A program made the translations under genes and the position numbers. Below are positions 28,231 to 39,900 of a DNA stretch of 64,000 bases, in pieces. Source of the stretch: Lichenostomus cassidix (taxonomy: Eukaryota; Chordata; Aves; Passeriformes; Meliphagidae); contig CM039199.1 in NCBI GenBank assembly GCA_008360975.2, positions 3,612,530 to 3,676,529 on the forward strand, read 5' to 3'. Every line of letters begins with the position of its first letter. The stretch's first letter is position 1. The notes below the pieces were generated by a model. That model was not told the origin of the DNA. It saw only the letters and a list, made by a program, of their open reading frames with translations, and did not search any database.

Positions 28231-28984
28231 GCATGGCATTCAATCCAATCGATTTGATACTGGCAAAGTGCATCAGATGTGTGAATTGGAGGATCCATGT
28301 TGCTCACACACTGCAGCAGCGGAGCAGGCTGAAGCAGGACAGTTTTGGGTGCAGGCCTGGCCAGGCACAATGACTGTTTTGCATTTTCCATGACCTTTTC
28401 ACCCTCTGGACTCCATGGCAGCTGCTGACTCAGCATACCAGCCACTGCCAGGGGTTGAACACTGCCAGGTACCAGAAGGATTTACACTCTCCAGGTAGTT
28501 GCTTCTCTCTTCCATAACAACAGCAGCTTTATTTCCCAAGTCTAATACAGCTGAATCTGCCCTGCAATCCAGCCTGGATCTAACACTACATCCTGTATGT
28601 GACAGTACACCATTCCATTGCCAAAAACACCCCCTAACCCCCCCAGTGTGGTTAATGATGAATGAAGCACTAAATTTGCTCTCAGTGGTTTAACACTTGA
28701 AGCAGATACTGTATGGCAGGGGAGATGAGGGTGTGTTGAACTTGTACCAGGCCACAGCTTTCCCCTGTTTGCACAGCCAGGTGTGTGATAGAGGCATCCA
28801 GCACACACCACATCAGCAGGATTTAATGGTGATTTAATGAAGTTCCCATCAGTGTGGTGCAATCCTGGAGTGCAGCCTTTCCCGCAGAGAAGAGAGCAGA
28901 GACAAGCTCAGATAAGCACCTTCCAGAAGGAAACAGGAGTATTTCCACCTAACTTTGTTCTTTCAATGTGTGTGAAGACATAAA

Positions 28985-29372
28985 CCCTTGTGAGGTCGGT
29001 AGCAGCCCTTCACCCCAGCCTGGATGATGAAAGTACCACTGCAGCCTGCCGGCAGGGAAGGATACCCAGCTCATTCCGGGAGCCATCAGCTCCTGGTTTG
29101 CCCTGTTTCTGAAACCAATGCGAATGTGACCAGTTGGGAGTTGTCAAACCTTCAATATTTAATTTGGAGCACTATGATAAGACTCAAAATTAAGCTGGAT
29201 CCAGGGCAAAGTAATTAAAAACATGACTGGGGAATGGTCCGACTAGCATCTGCCTCAGGCACCTTAATCTGCCACAGAAACACGTCAGTGTCCTCCCTGC
29301 GGGATTCAGAGGACGAGCGACCCTCCTCAGCAGCAAATGATTAGAGACTTTGAAGCTGCAAAAGCTACATGA
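28985..29372 (+). promoter_or_regulatory. CpG-enriched region upstream of the 29.37 kb candidate exon
   Basis: Scattered CpGs (GAGGTCGGTAGC, CTGCCGGCAG, ATTCCGGGAG, ACACGTCAGTG, GACGAGCGACC) in a region otherwise poor in CpG. It may be a weak promoter plus 5' UTR for the candidate plus-strand gene, or a conserved non-coding element. It contains an AT-rich stretch (CAATATTTAATT) near 29152. Confidence 0.3.
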
Positions 29373-29444
29373 ATGCCAAAGGGAATCTTTTGGTTCATCC
29401 TGATGGCGTTCACTGCAGGGATTATCTCTGGGAACGCAAATGAG
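29373..29444 (+). CDS. Candidate signal-peptide exon of an unrecognised secreted protein
   Basis: A frame from the ATG at 29373 reads MPKGIFWFILMAFTAGIISG then NANE, a textbook signal peptide (K3, hydrophobic core 5-18, small residues near 19-22). It stops in phase 0 at a consensus donor, AATGAG|GTGAGC. The leader upstream (about 29.0-29.37 kb) is richer in CpG than its surroundings. Weak points: poor Kozak context (T at -3), an overlapping out-of-frame ATG at 29369, and no protein family that I recognise. A chance hydrophobic stretch next to a GT is possible. Confidence 0.3.
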
Positions 29445-30422
29445 GTGAGCATGGGTGCAGAGTTTGTAATTTATTCTGATGCCTTTACATCACCTGCCTG
29501 CTCGGAACAGCCCTGCTGCCTGTCCACTGCCTGATAACAGCAGCAGCTTTCAGTCCTCTGTTTCAATCTACAAAGTCGTTAAAATTATTTTTTCAGCAAT
29601 TACCTGACATAAGTATTAGGAGAAGTTTGGGGTTGTTGCACCCACATCTGATTAAAGCTGCAGAGTCAGAGCCCTGGTGTGCTCTGGGCTCCTGTTGGGC
29701 TCAGAATGATCCTTTCCTTCAATAGCCTGAGCAATAGCAGAATATTCACATAGGCTGTCCACAACAGAACAAAAACTGGGAATTCATTCCTGATAATTGT
29801 ATCTGGAGAGGACCTGCCTCACACAAACCCTAAGAGACTCCACAGCTGGAGCCCTACCAAAGCAGTATCAGACCTCTTTGCAAACTCTAGACACGTGCAA
29901 TGATTCCAACAGGGAGCATTGTCTATCTTCACCAAGCAAGGAAAACACAGTAAACTTGGCAGCTTGTCTTTAATCCAAGAATACTGGATTCTAGCACATT
30001 TCCCCAGCCAGCAGCATCTACCCTCCTGCTGTTCAGTGACAGCACACACAGAGCAGTGTCCATCAGCCAGTGCATGGAGGAATTATTGGGGAAAAGGTGC
30101 TTCAAGGGCAGTTTCAAGCTGAAGCAGAACACAGTGTAATCTCCAGTTATCTGTTATTATTCCTTGTCAGAGAAGAGCCTCTCAGTGATCACTAACACAG
30201 CGAGAGTAACAGAACCAAAAAGGTTGATTCTCAGTGCAGCCAGCAGAGCACAGCACATGCTCCAGTCCCTTCATGGTGCTCCACAATGGGAAAGCACATC
30301 CCAGCTCCTTGTCTAGCTGCACAGGAGACCCAGAGCTTATGGGACTGGGAAAAGTCCTATTTTCTTTTCATGTTACCCTGTTTATGTCCTGCCCACCCTT
30401 CAAGGACCTTGCTGTCACTCAG

Positions 30423-30867
30423 AAATGAAAGCATTTTGATGTGTGTTGCGCTTGGTTACAGAAAATCATGCTCAGAACAAGTCTCTGGTAAACCACATGG
30501 AAAAAAATTAACTGCAGGGGAAGAGATTCCCAAAGTACCCCAGCCAGGCCTGGAATTGTTCAACAGCTACTTTGTGGAGAAAATGGAGCTAAATAAAGGT
30601 GGGAGCTCGTGCAGTGCTCTCATAGAACAAGTTAAACAATATGTTACAGAAAATGGGCTTGTCAGCCAAACAGGGTTTTCAGGCAATATCTTAATTCCCA
30701 AAGAACAGTTTATTGACAGTGATTTACATGTGACAGGAAGGCTCCCGAGCAGATGGAAGCTAGCAGGCTGTTTGGATAGCTGCAGTCCAAGGAAGAGTGC
30801 CACTGAATGCTCCAACAGTTCTATAGAGCAGAGACAAACTAAATATGCAAACTGTAAATGTAATTAA
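30423..30867 (+). CDS. Candidate terminal exon with about 147-codon orphan open frame
   Basis: Part of a stop-free frame (ATG at 30286, TAA at 30865-30867, 193 codons). Two acceptor-like sites, CTGTCACTCAG ending at 30422 and CTTGGTTACAG ending at 30461, lead into the same frame in phase 2. The predicted tail is Cys- and Ser-rich with a basic character, ending QTKYANCKCN. An AATAAA at 31109-31114 lies about 240 bases past the stop. I do not recognise any domain. The phase does not match the 29.37 kb exon directly, so a linking exon would be needed. It could be a chance frame. Confidence 0.25.
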
Positions 30868-31108
30868 AAGGACTGGAGGGATTGGTTAGGAAGGGAGAAC
30901 GAGAAGGGTTTGAAAGGTATATGTGGAAATATTTAGGCTAACACATAGGATTTGTATGACAACATTAAGAAGGATGAGTATCAGACAAAAACTTATGGGG
31001 AAATCCACAAGGCTATTTACTAATGCTACTGATACACTTAACTAAGATAATTAAAAGCCATAAGCTGACATAACATTGAAGGTAAAAAGATTATAGGAAG
31101 CAGCAAGG

Positions 31109-31114
31109 AATAAA
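31109..31114 (+). terminator. AATAAA, possible poly(A) signal for the 29-31 kb candidate transcript
   Basis: A canonical hexamer in GCAAGGAATAAATTGG, downstream of the orphan open frame. On its own this hexamer is common in AT-rich DNA. Confidence 0.2.
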
Positions 31115-31176
31115 TTGGTCTGATATAGATTTCATGAGTAAGTCTCACAAAGGATGCACAACAAACCACAGATATA

Positions 31177-31202
31177 ACACACACACACACACACACACAC
31201 AC
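31177..31202. repeat. (AC)13 microsatellite
   Basis: Thirteen uninterrupted AC units just downstream of the candidate poly(A) signal of the 29-31 kb locus. Confidence 0.95.
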
Positions 31203-33202
31203 TCAGCATTGCCTTGCCACCCCCACACTGACTTGGGTTCTACATTTTTGGGTCTCCCAGTTCAGTACTGACATTGTAATTTCTCATGGGATATTAGGAC
31301 TTGTCTCCTCAGAGTCACATTTAGTTCTGTCCCTCAGGAATGCATATTCCAATTTCCACATGTTCCAGCAGGAAAAGGCCTGGAGCAGCCATCCTGAGAG
31401 CCAGGTAACCCCTACCTCACAGGGTGTGTCTCAGGGCACAGCCCTGGTACCACAGTGCCTGTGCAGGCAGCCCCTGCCCAGCACAGCAGCTCTGGTTTGA
31501 CACCTGGTACAGGGGAATGGCCCAGGGACACTCAGGGTGCTCTGCGAAAGCCCCAGAGGTGCCATGGCACATCCAGACAGCCCAGTCACAGGTGGGGATG
31601 CTGTCACAGCACATAAATGAGAAAAAAAATGCCCCCCCAGGGTTTACTCTTTCAGCTGGCAAATGACAAACTGACTCAGTACCAGTCTGGGTGCATATCA
31701 ATTGTCCTCTTCATTGTCCTGCTCCTTGGGGATCACTTTTACAGTACACAGACAATAGAACTGAGTGCCAATCATATCTGACAGAGTGCCCCTCTCTAAA
31801 GGGAAGCTCCTCTGAGCCTCCTGCAAGCAGGGACAAGTGAACATCCAAGGGGATTGGGACAGACACCAGTAGTGCTCCTGAAGCTATGGAGGTTAAACAG
31901 AAACCTAAGCACCAGTAAGCTCATCCCCAGCATGACAGACAGCTGTACATTTCCTCCACAGGTTTTGTGTTCCAGATGAAGCACATGCAGACCAACAACT
32001 TTTAAAGCAGTTAACAGCAAAAAACTTACCAGCAGCACCACTGAGTCCCTTCAGCATCTTCTCATAGCTGGAGAGATGCATTTCCTGAGAGAGGCTTTAT
32101 TCTTCTTCCCTTCCAGGACTGTTCTTTGTTCCATGACACTTCTTACACCTTTAGAGGGCCAAGAGGTCAAAATCCTTCAACCTCCTACTTCTCTATGGAT
32201 ACTGAAATGTCTTAATGCTTCAGGGGGTTTTGTAGATCTAAAACCAGCCCTGAACATCCCAATATGCATCTACTGCTGGAGGCTCAAGTTTGTGAGATCC
32301 TGAGTGTGTCCAACCAGAAATTTCCTCAGTGGATCAGCTGCAGTAGAGTATTTGTGATTTACAATAAATCCCTCCTACTGCTAAGGCGGACATGCATACA
32401 GAAAATAACAAAAAGCCCACCTAAAACAGTGTTAGCGCTTACAAGACTTACAGAACTGCCTGTACTTGAGACAAGAAAAAGATAAAGTGGCAATGATCTA
32501 ATTTAAAATGAGAGAGAACACCTGGTTGTTATTAAAGACATCATCAGCATCATTAGTCACCTGTGGCATTTAGAGCACTTGTAAAGTAGCAAATAAGGCT
32601 GTGTGAGCACCTGTGCCTTTATAACCCATTCCAGAATTAAGGTTTGACAAGATGGTATGTTTGATAAAATTTTAAAATAGGAGTAATGCAATTGCAACAT
32701 AAAGTGATTGATGTACTAAATACAGGCAAAGTACATTGTCCAAGTATACAAGTATGTAAAATATGTAATATATGTATTAAAAAGTGGCAGTTCTGGTTTC
32801 AGCAGTTTTTCTGCAAATTCAGTGCTGAATACCTTGAATATTCCTGCTTCATCCCTGCTAAACCAAGGAGATTGGGGTGCTGCAATGCCTGGGGTGTGGA
32901 TGTTGGTGACAGGAGTTTAACATCCCACTTCTGGTTTCTGCTGTACAAACATAATGTAACATTATTCTTGTGGAACTTTTTGGGGTCAAATGCAACTAAA
33001 TGACACATTTAATGTCCCTGTCTAGCAGCACTCTGTCTTAAGGAGAATGGCCTGAGCTACATACACTGTAATAAACACAGTGAGTCTCTCAGTGGGAGCT
33101 TCTCAGTGACACAGAGAATCCAGAGCTGCCACTCCAGCAGGGCTAGGCCAGGAGTTCAACCAGGACTTTGTCACACAGATGAGGAATTCTGACCCTGGAG
33201 GA

Positions 33203-33221
33203 GACAGACAGACAGACAGAC
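33203..33221. repeat. (GACA)n tetranucleotide repeat
   Basis: Four to five units of GACA in a row. Short and pure. Confidence 0.85.
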
Positions 33222-36200
33222 TCACCCAGAGATGTTAAAATACCACTCCCCTTGGCTTGCTGGGAGCGTGCAGCTCTTTCCCTCTCTTACAGGCAGGTCA
33301 GTGTCTTTCAAAGCAGGTGGATGGATTTGCCCTTTGCCATGTATCATTTCAAGCCTTTTCACCACAGAGCAAAGCAAGGCTCTTTATTTTTCAAAGCAGG
33401 GTGCTAAGTGACACTGGGCTTGGCCACTTCTCCCAGCAGACAGGAGGCTTGTTTACTCTTGACAGGCTGAGACTCACTCCAGCACCTGTGGAAAAGGCTT
33501 TTCATTCCTGTTTCATCTTTCCACTTAAGTAATTCACTTTTTCCTTCAGACCACTACAGGTCTTTTTAAAATTAATCAACACACATCCTTTATTGTGTGT
33601 TTTATCCTGTAAGTCAGAAAATGGGCTTGTTGCCACTGAAGGCCCACAAAATACTTCTAAAGCTGATTTTCACCAGATGAGACCTTTCAGGAACAGGAGC
33701 TGTGCCTGGCCAATAGACCCCTCTCTGTGTTCCCTGTGTCCCTGCTGCTGTCACAGAGGGACAGATGGCCCATCTGAGCACCACCAAGAATTCAAGTAAG
33801 AGTTTGCTTCCCTCCAGCTCCAACTGTTGGGAAGCAACAGTCAAGAGTCAGTTCCATCTACCTCCCCCCAGTTGATGTGATCAGATTTTCCCAACTCCTC
33901 TGCACAGTACATCCATCCTGGAGGAATGCTGGCCTTCCCTTCCCCAGCTGAAGAGACAAAATGCTCTGAAACACTCAAGATGTCTTTAGGTAGCTCATGG
34001 GGATTGTGGAATGAATTTTCCAGTGGTTAAATCCATATTCTTCTTATAAGTGTCAGAGTCATATTAAGGGAGATCCTGCACCTAGTTTGACCAGACCATG
34101 ACAATATAAAACAACTCAATGTTAGTCTCAAACTGTACATCATTGTTGTGTATCAGCAGATTTTGCAGATATTAACAAAAAATCCTGTTTTCACTGAAAT
34201 TTTGCAGCATCTTTAATTAGGGGAGATGAAGGAGCTGTTTTATCAGATCAGAGAAAAAGTAGTCTCTTACCTCAATCAGGGAACAGCCAGGGTTACTTCA
34301 GGAGAAAATGAAAGAAACTGTACAGGGTTTAAAGCTACTGCCTATTATTAGATTAAAACACTTCACTAGGGATCTTTAAAATAACTTTCATTCATCTCAG
34401 GGATTTTTTTCATGTTGCACACCAAAAACCTTTGGAAACATTTATTTGCAGTGAACTCAGCGCTGCTGGGCTGTAGGAAGGTGTCCTGTGGGTACAGCAG
34501 GTACAGATGTATTTTACAGCTGCTCCACTGGCTCCAGTCAAGCTGGAGTCCCAGTATCTCCCCAGAACTGTATTTTGTGTGTGTACATGTTAAACATTAG
34601 ACTGCAATGTTTTGTGTACCCATAAAATTATAATGCAGCCAGCAACAGACAGTTATTGAACAACATCCTGATTTTACAAACAGACCTAAATTGTCTTCAA
34701 ACTTCCTACCCCACTTTGAAAAGCAGTGTCACAGACATCACTTTTTACAGCCAAACCCAGCCCGTGGTTATCACAAGGTGTGAAATAATGCAATGTTTGG
34801 GCAGCAATTATAACATTCCTCACTGTAAGCATCAGAGGAATACAAAGTGCTTTGATCTAAGGAAGAGGCAGTGCAGGATTCCAGGTAGAGTTTAGCAGAA
34901 ATTTATTTTATGAAAAGCTTCGTTAGCCTGAATTGTTTTACATCTCATTAGCTTCAGACACTCTGGTTTAGCATATGTTCATTTTCTTCTACTTTTGCAC
35001 TCCTTCCTCCAATGTCAGATGGTTCCTGAGTGCTTTGCCATACACCAGCAGTAGCTTCCACCACCACTGTTGGACACTGCTCTGGTAAAACATGCTGATT
35101 CTGGAAATACTTCAGCTGGCACTACAACCTGCAAAGGGAAGGCTGAGAGCAGCATTCCTCTTGGCTAAAGAAAATTCATTTTTCTTAAGTTTGAATTTAC
35201 TTGCCATGCTGGAGAGAGCTCCCTCCCACATCCCTCATGACATTGGATCTAGTCAAGGAAAGCTGGTGAAACCTCCGCATTCCACAGTCCCAGAGATCAC
35301 ACACTCCAGGGACAGAGGCCATCAAACATTTGTCCTGGCATTCCTGTGTGAAAGCCAGCAGCTGCCCACCTCACTGGAGCACCTTTTACTTAGACCTTTT
35401 ATTCAGCCCCCTTTTCTCCTTTCTTTGGATCCCTTGAATCCAAATTCTTCTCCTTTGATTTTCCCATCTTCAGCTTTCTTCTCATTACAGGCCCAACTTC
35501 CTGTGCCATTTCCTGCTTTCAGGTTATGGCACTAAGCATGTTGAATTCCTGCCAGTCAAACCTGCAGGACACTCACCTGTTTTCTGCTCCTTTGGGCTGC
35601 AAGAGCTGAGCATTTGAAATCTTGTCTTTGGTGTCCATGAAGGTCTGACCTTGGAGATGGCACTGGCTGAGGGCCCTGCACTGACACACCTCTGCACTGG
35701 TGGCTGTCACCTCAAGGCCTTTGAGAACAGTCTTAAGAAGATGAAAAAGAGAAACTGAAGAAATCTGGAGAAAAGTCAGCAGTTAAATGCCATGAAATAG
35801 TCATGGCTCAGGTAATTCATCTCAACTCATTGCAGGATACTCCTCTAGTTCTAAAAGGAATAGCAAGAGAATCGAAATCTCACCTGTTCTGGCAACACTA
35901 TCAGTGAATACCACTGGGAATATTTTTAATTAGCATTTTAATTATCAGCATCTACTCTGGAGCCCTCTTAAAACCTTTCTAAACAGGTCTGTGCAGAGCA
36001 CTTTACAAATACATGATGATGCAAGGCTGGATCACAATTCCATGAGTTCCCCTCCCTACCAGGGCACAGGCAGTTTGCTGAATGCCACTAACACTCCATT
36101 GCTCCCCTAATTTACATAAATCCAAGGGCACTACTGCCAGGGACAAGCATAAGGGACACTGTGAACCTGTCTGTGGCTGCTGCCACACTCTGAGCTTGGG

Positions 36201-36509
36201 ACACTCCTCAGAGGAAAGCACTAAGCAGGGAACAAACAGCCTGAGATTTCAGTCAGTCAGGTTCAAATCCTAGCTCTGCCTAACCAAGATACCTCTGGGC
36301 TTTACTGCCATTAAAATCAACCCTGTAGATGACACTGTTCCCTCTCAGTAAAATACTGCTTGGCTGGGGTTTTTTGGCTACTTAAAAGTGAATTGAGTAT
36401 TATACTCTTCCCTCCTTCCCATTTCATTCTTTTTTCAAGAGACACTATTATGAAAGATGGGAGAAATACTGCAATACTGGTGCCAAAGTCCTCCTGTTGG
36501 TCTCTTCAG

Positions 36510-36912
36510 AAGCTGAGAACTGCTGGCACCAGCCCAGAAAAAGTGACAAAGAACAGGAGGAGTTTGGAGAGCAGCTAGACTTGCAAACCTCAGAGCACTG
36601 TGGAATAAACCAAACACGAAACAGAATGATGATTGGCAGGAATGGGATGACTCTGCTGCTGGAAATGAAAGTGCTATGAATAATCAGGCACCTCTGACCC
36701 AGGAAAACATTGACTTCATTTGCAGCACAAAACTGATTGCAGATGGTGTTGGGGAGGGGAATCCAGCTATTCACTGTGCTTTCCCCTCACTAGAAAAATT
36801 CATTTCCTCTGTACTGTTGAGCAATGAAATGCACCTGATTGGATCTGCTGAGATGGCTGCACATAGAAGTGCTGAAATGAAGAATGAAAGAGCCCATAGG
36901 GTGATGCTAAAG
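36510..36912 (+). other. Possible orphan exon (weak)
   Basis: A good acceptor (TTGGTCTCTTCAG, exon from 36510) and a donor-like site (GCTAAAG|GTAATC, exon to 36912) bracket 403 bases. One frame is open for about 120 codons up to the donor and includes an acidic stretch, NDDWQEWDDSAAGNESAMNN. A second frame is open at its start. No family recognised, and both splice sites and the frame may be coincidental. Confidence 0.15.
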
Positions 36913-39900
36913 GTAATCCTATTAAAACAGTGGGCTGAGGGGGAAATGCACATATAGTTCCTATTTTAACAAAGAATTAAAACAAATCCCTAAAAGGAAC
37001 AAATTTACTTAGACATTTGTTTGAAATCCTAATGTCATTGTTGCTGAATTTGATGCTGGATGTCAGTGCCTGGACAAGGACATTTCTCATTCCCCTCTGC
37101 CCCTCCATTACTGCTCACTTCTCGCTGCACTTCCAGCTGCTCTTCTTTCCCCTTTCCCCCTTCCCTGTGTGCACACCTGCAGCCCTCTCCCCTCTGGCTC
37201 CCTGCAGTGTCCATTGCTGTCCAGCCTCTGCACAGACAGGTGACAGCTTCACAGGGGCTCTCAGCTCTCCCTGGCCACTGTGACATTCCCCATGGCCAGG
37301 ACTCCAAGGGAGAAGGGAGAGCAGCAGCAAAGCCCATCCTTACAGCAGGCTGAGGGCCCTGGGTGCTCCTGTCAAACACCTTGTCCTGTCCTCAGCTGAC
37401 ACCACAAGAGTGAGGCAGCTCTGACTGGAAAGAAGCCTGAAGATACAGAATTAAATTATCCCTCCTTATCCCTGGCCTCAGCCTTTGGCTAGTGGAGAAC
37501 AGGATGGAGCAAAGCCTGACTGGGAAGCAAATGCAAACAGCTCAGCCTGTCCCTCTGGCAACATCCACTGCCTTCAGCATGTGCATGTCTGTCACACACA
37601 GGCACTTGCTGGAGCTCAGGTATCACAGTCTCTGACAGATGCTGCCTCAGAACAAATCAGTTTTAACACTGGCTTTCCATGGCCATTAGAAAAAAGGTCC
37701 AGAGGTGAGGAGGAGGAGGAGCAGGAGAATGCATTTGGATCTACTACATTGTATTTTAGGGAGATGGGGTGTGTTTCTCCAGCCTGTTCCAGCTCCCTTG
37801 GCAGGGTCAGGCCTCCTGGGATACAGTCACATTCCAAATCTGGGCACTTCTAACAAAGCACCTTCCTACAATGGGATTTGACAGCAGTTACATTAATCTC
37901 TTGCATTACAGCCATTTGACTCTTGCAGGGTATGCAGGCAATTTACATACTAATAACAAAACTGTTAGGAAACATTAAATTACAGAAAGTCAGACCCATA
38001 CTATTTTGATCAGCCACACAGCATGAGGATCAAGAGCCTCCTCATATCAACCTTTGTTTCCCTTGTAAGCCAAAAGCTTTCTAAGAACCTTTCCAAGGCT
38101 TTATTGGATTACAATGAGGATAATTATAGCACTGAGATGAATCCAGTGGCTCTCTTGTAATGGAATACAGCCAGTTCCAGCTACTTGAATGCCAGCATGA
38201 CTTGTCAGGGCCCCCCAGACACTGTTCTGTCATGGCTTTTCTACCTATTCCAAGGGATGAGATGACTGCTCCCCTGTCCCAGGCAGCCTCACAGGCAGGA
38301 GGGGAGAACCCAGTGCTCAAAGGAGGCCTGCAGAGTGAACAGTGTTTGCAAACCAGCAGAAGGATCTCTGAGGAAAACTTTTGCCGTAAAAGTTTGAGGA
38401 TAATGGAGGACTTTTAGGTTTCTTAGTTATTTCAGAATTTATTTCAATAGACACTGCACATGCATTGTAATGTGGGGAGAGGAAAAAAAAAGCAGAGGTG
38501 ATGGATCTACTGCTAAGAAAAAACTAAAGTCAGCTACAGCATAAATTTGGCTGATTGGGCCTTTCTGTACTCATATGATGCTATTCTCAGGTGGAGAGTG
38601 TCTACCTCCTTTAGCTTTCTTTCCATACAGCAATCAGGTATTTATTCTATGGATTTTAAGCCAAGAGGACACAAGTACCTAATGGTAATGGCTCACCAGG
38701 TGAGCTCCAGTCACTGGGCAGGGCAGGGCTACAAGGAAAGACAAGTGCAGGGGAGAGGAACAAGACAGAATTCAGCCAACTGTTCTGAAATAGACTATGA
38801 GGGAAAACACCAATTTTCCTTGCTGGAGTACTGACACAGGGCACCTCTTCATGTGCTGAATTCTTCCGTGGAAGTTAGGAATGAGTTAGTAAAAAACCAG
38901 CCAGCAGGGTTGGTACAACTCTGAGTTGTCACAAGTGACCCAGGCTCAGCAAAGACCCCTTGAAAGCACCCCCTGAGCCTTTTTGCCCAGCTTTTGACAC
39001 CCATGGCTACATCAGCAGCATTATATAGGTCACAGCTGTTCTGCAAACCAGTTTGCAAAAGACAATTCGGCTGCACAAGTAATGAGGGCAAAGAGGACTA
39101 GAACACAGGATGTTCTTAGGAGAGAGCAGCCCAGGCAGAATCTAAATCTGTCACTCGGGAGGCCAAGCTCTGCCAGCTACACCTTCAGCCATGGCACAGG
39201 GAGTTCCTGAGGTGCTGTGAAATCCCTTTCCAGAGCAGAGGACAGGGCTGCTGCTTTGGGAAGGAGAGAAAAAGTTACATGAAACATCTTTGGCAATCAA
39301 AATTCTGCTGTGACAGCAATGTCACACCACATCAGTGGTGGAAGGGATCCCTCTGGAGAAGTGGTTACACACCCTGCTATTGTTGTGCCTTAGACATGTC
39401 CTGCCCACTTGGCACCTTTACAGGCATTTGGCAGAACCTACAAATAATCACAACTCTGAAGGCAATTTTTATGCAAAGCAGAGCTCTAAAACGTGTTTTA
39501 AAAAAATCCACACAAACAGCTATAAAGGTCACCTGTCCCTGCTTTGGGAATGAGGGAAGGGGAGGAAAAGATCAAAAGGATTACCTGAATGGACTTATAA
39601 AATCGCACCTTTTGGAGCTGTTTCAAAGTGCCTGTTACTCACTATTTTGGTTGGAAAGAACAAATGTTAAGGGTAGGATGATAATACACAAACAGTTACA
39701 GAAAATACATGTTTTGACAACTTGTTTGATTATCATTCAGTTGCTTCAAGGGACACAGATTCCCTGCAGCAGGAATGCTGCAAAACAAACGATCTCAATA
39801 ACCAGCAGCTTCCAGCAGCAGCTCTTTCCAATGTAGACAGAGCAGCTTATTTAACAACTTCTTAAAGCCCTCAATTTTTCTCTTACTTGTACTTAGCTGG

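Noticed and set aside
27779..28273. 164-codon open frame on the minus strand
   Set aside because: It runs antisense through the LTR fragment and has no protein-like features. Most likely a chance frame in repeat-derived sequence.
29597..29680. Resemblance of QLPDISIRRSLGLL to the start of CRH/sauvagine-type peptides
   Set aside because: The match is a handful of small or hydrophobic residues, the mature peptide lacks the expected cleavage and amidation sites, and CRH-family peptides lie in one coding exon. Treated as coincidence.
31177..31202. AC run considered as part of a larger satellite or array
   Set aside because: It is a single plain dinucleotide microsatellite. No spaced repeats or CRISPR-like array exist in this vertebrate sequence.
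35092..35535. 147-codon open frame, plus strand
   Set aside because: Its length comes from pyrimidine-rich sequence giving Leu/Pro/Ser/Phe runs. Not protein-like.
39279..39836. 185-codon open frame, plus strand
   Set aside because: No recognisable domain and no convincing splice or promoter context. The Cys/Trp pattern matches no family known to me.
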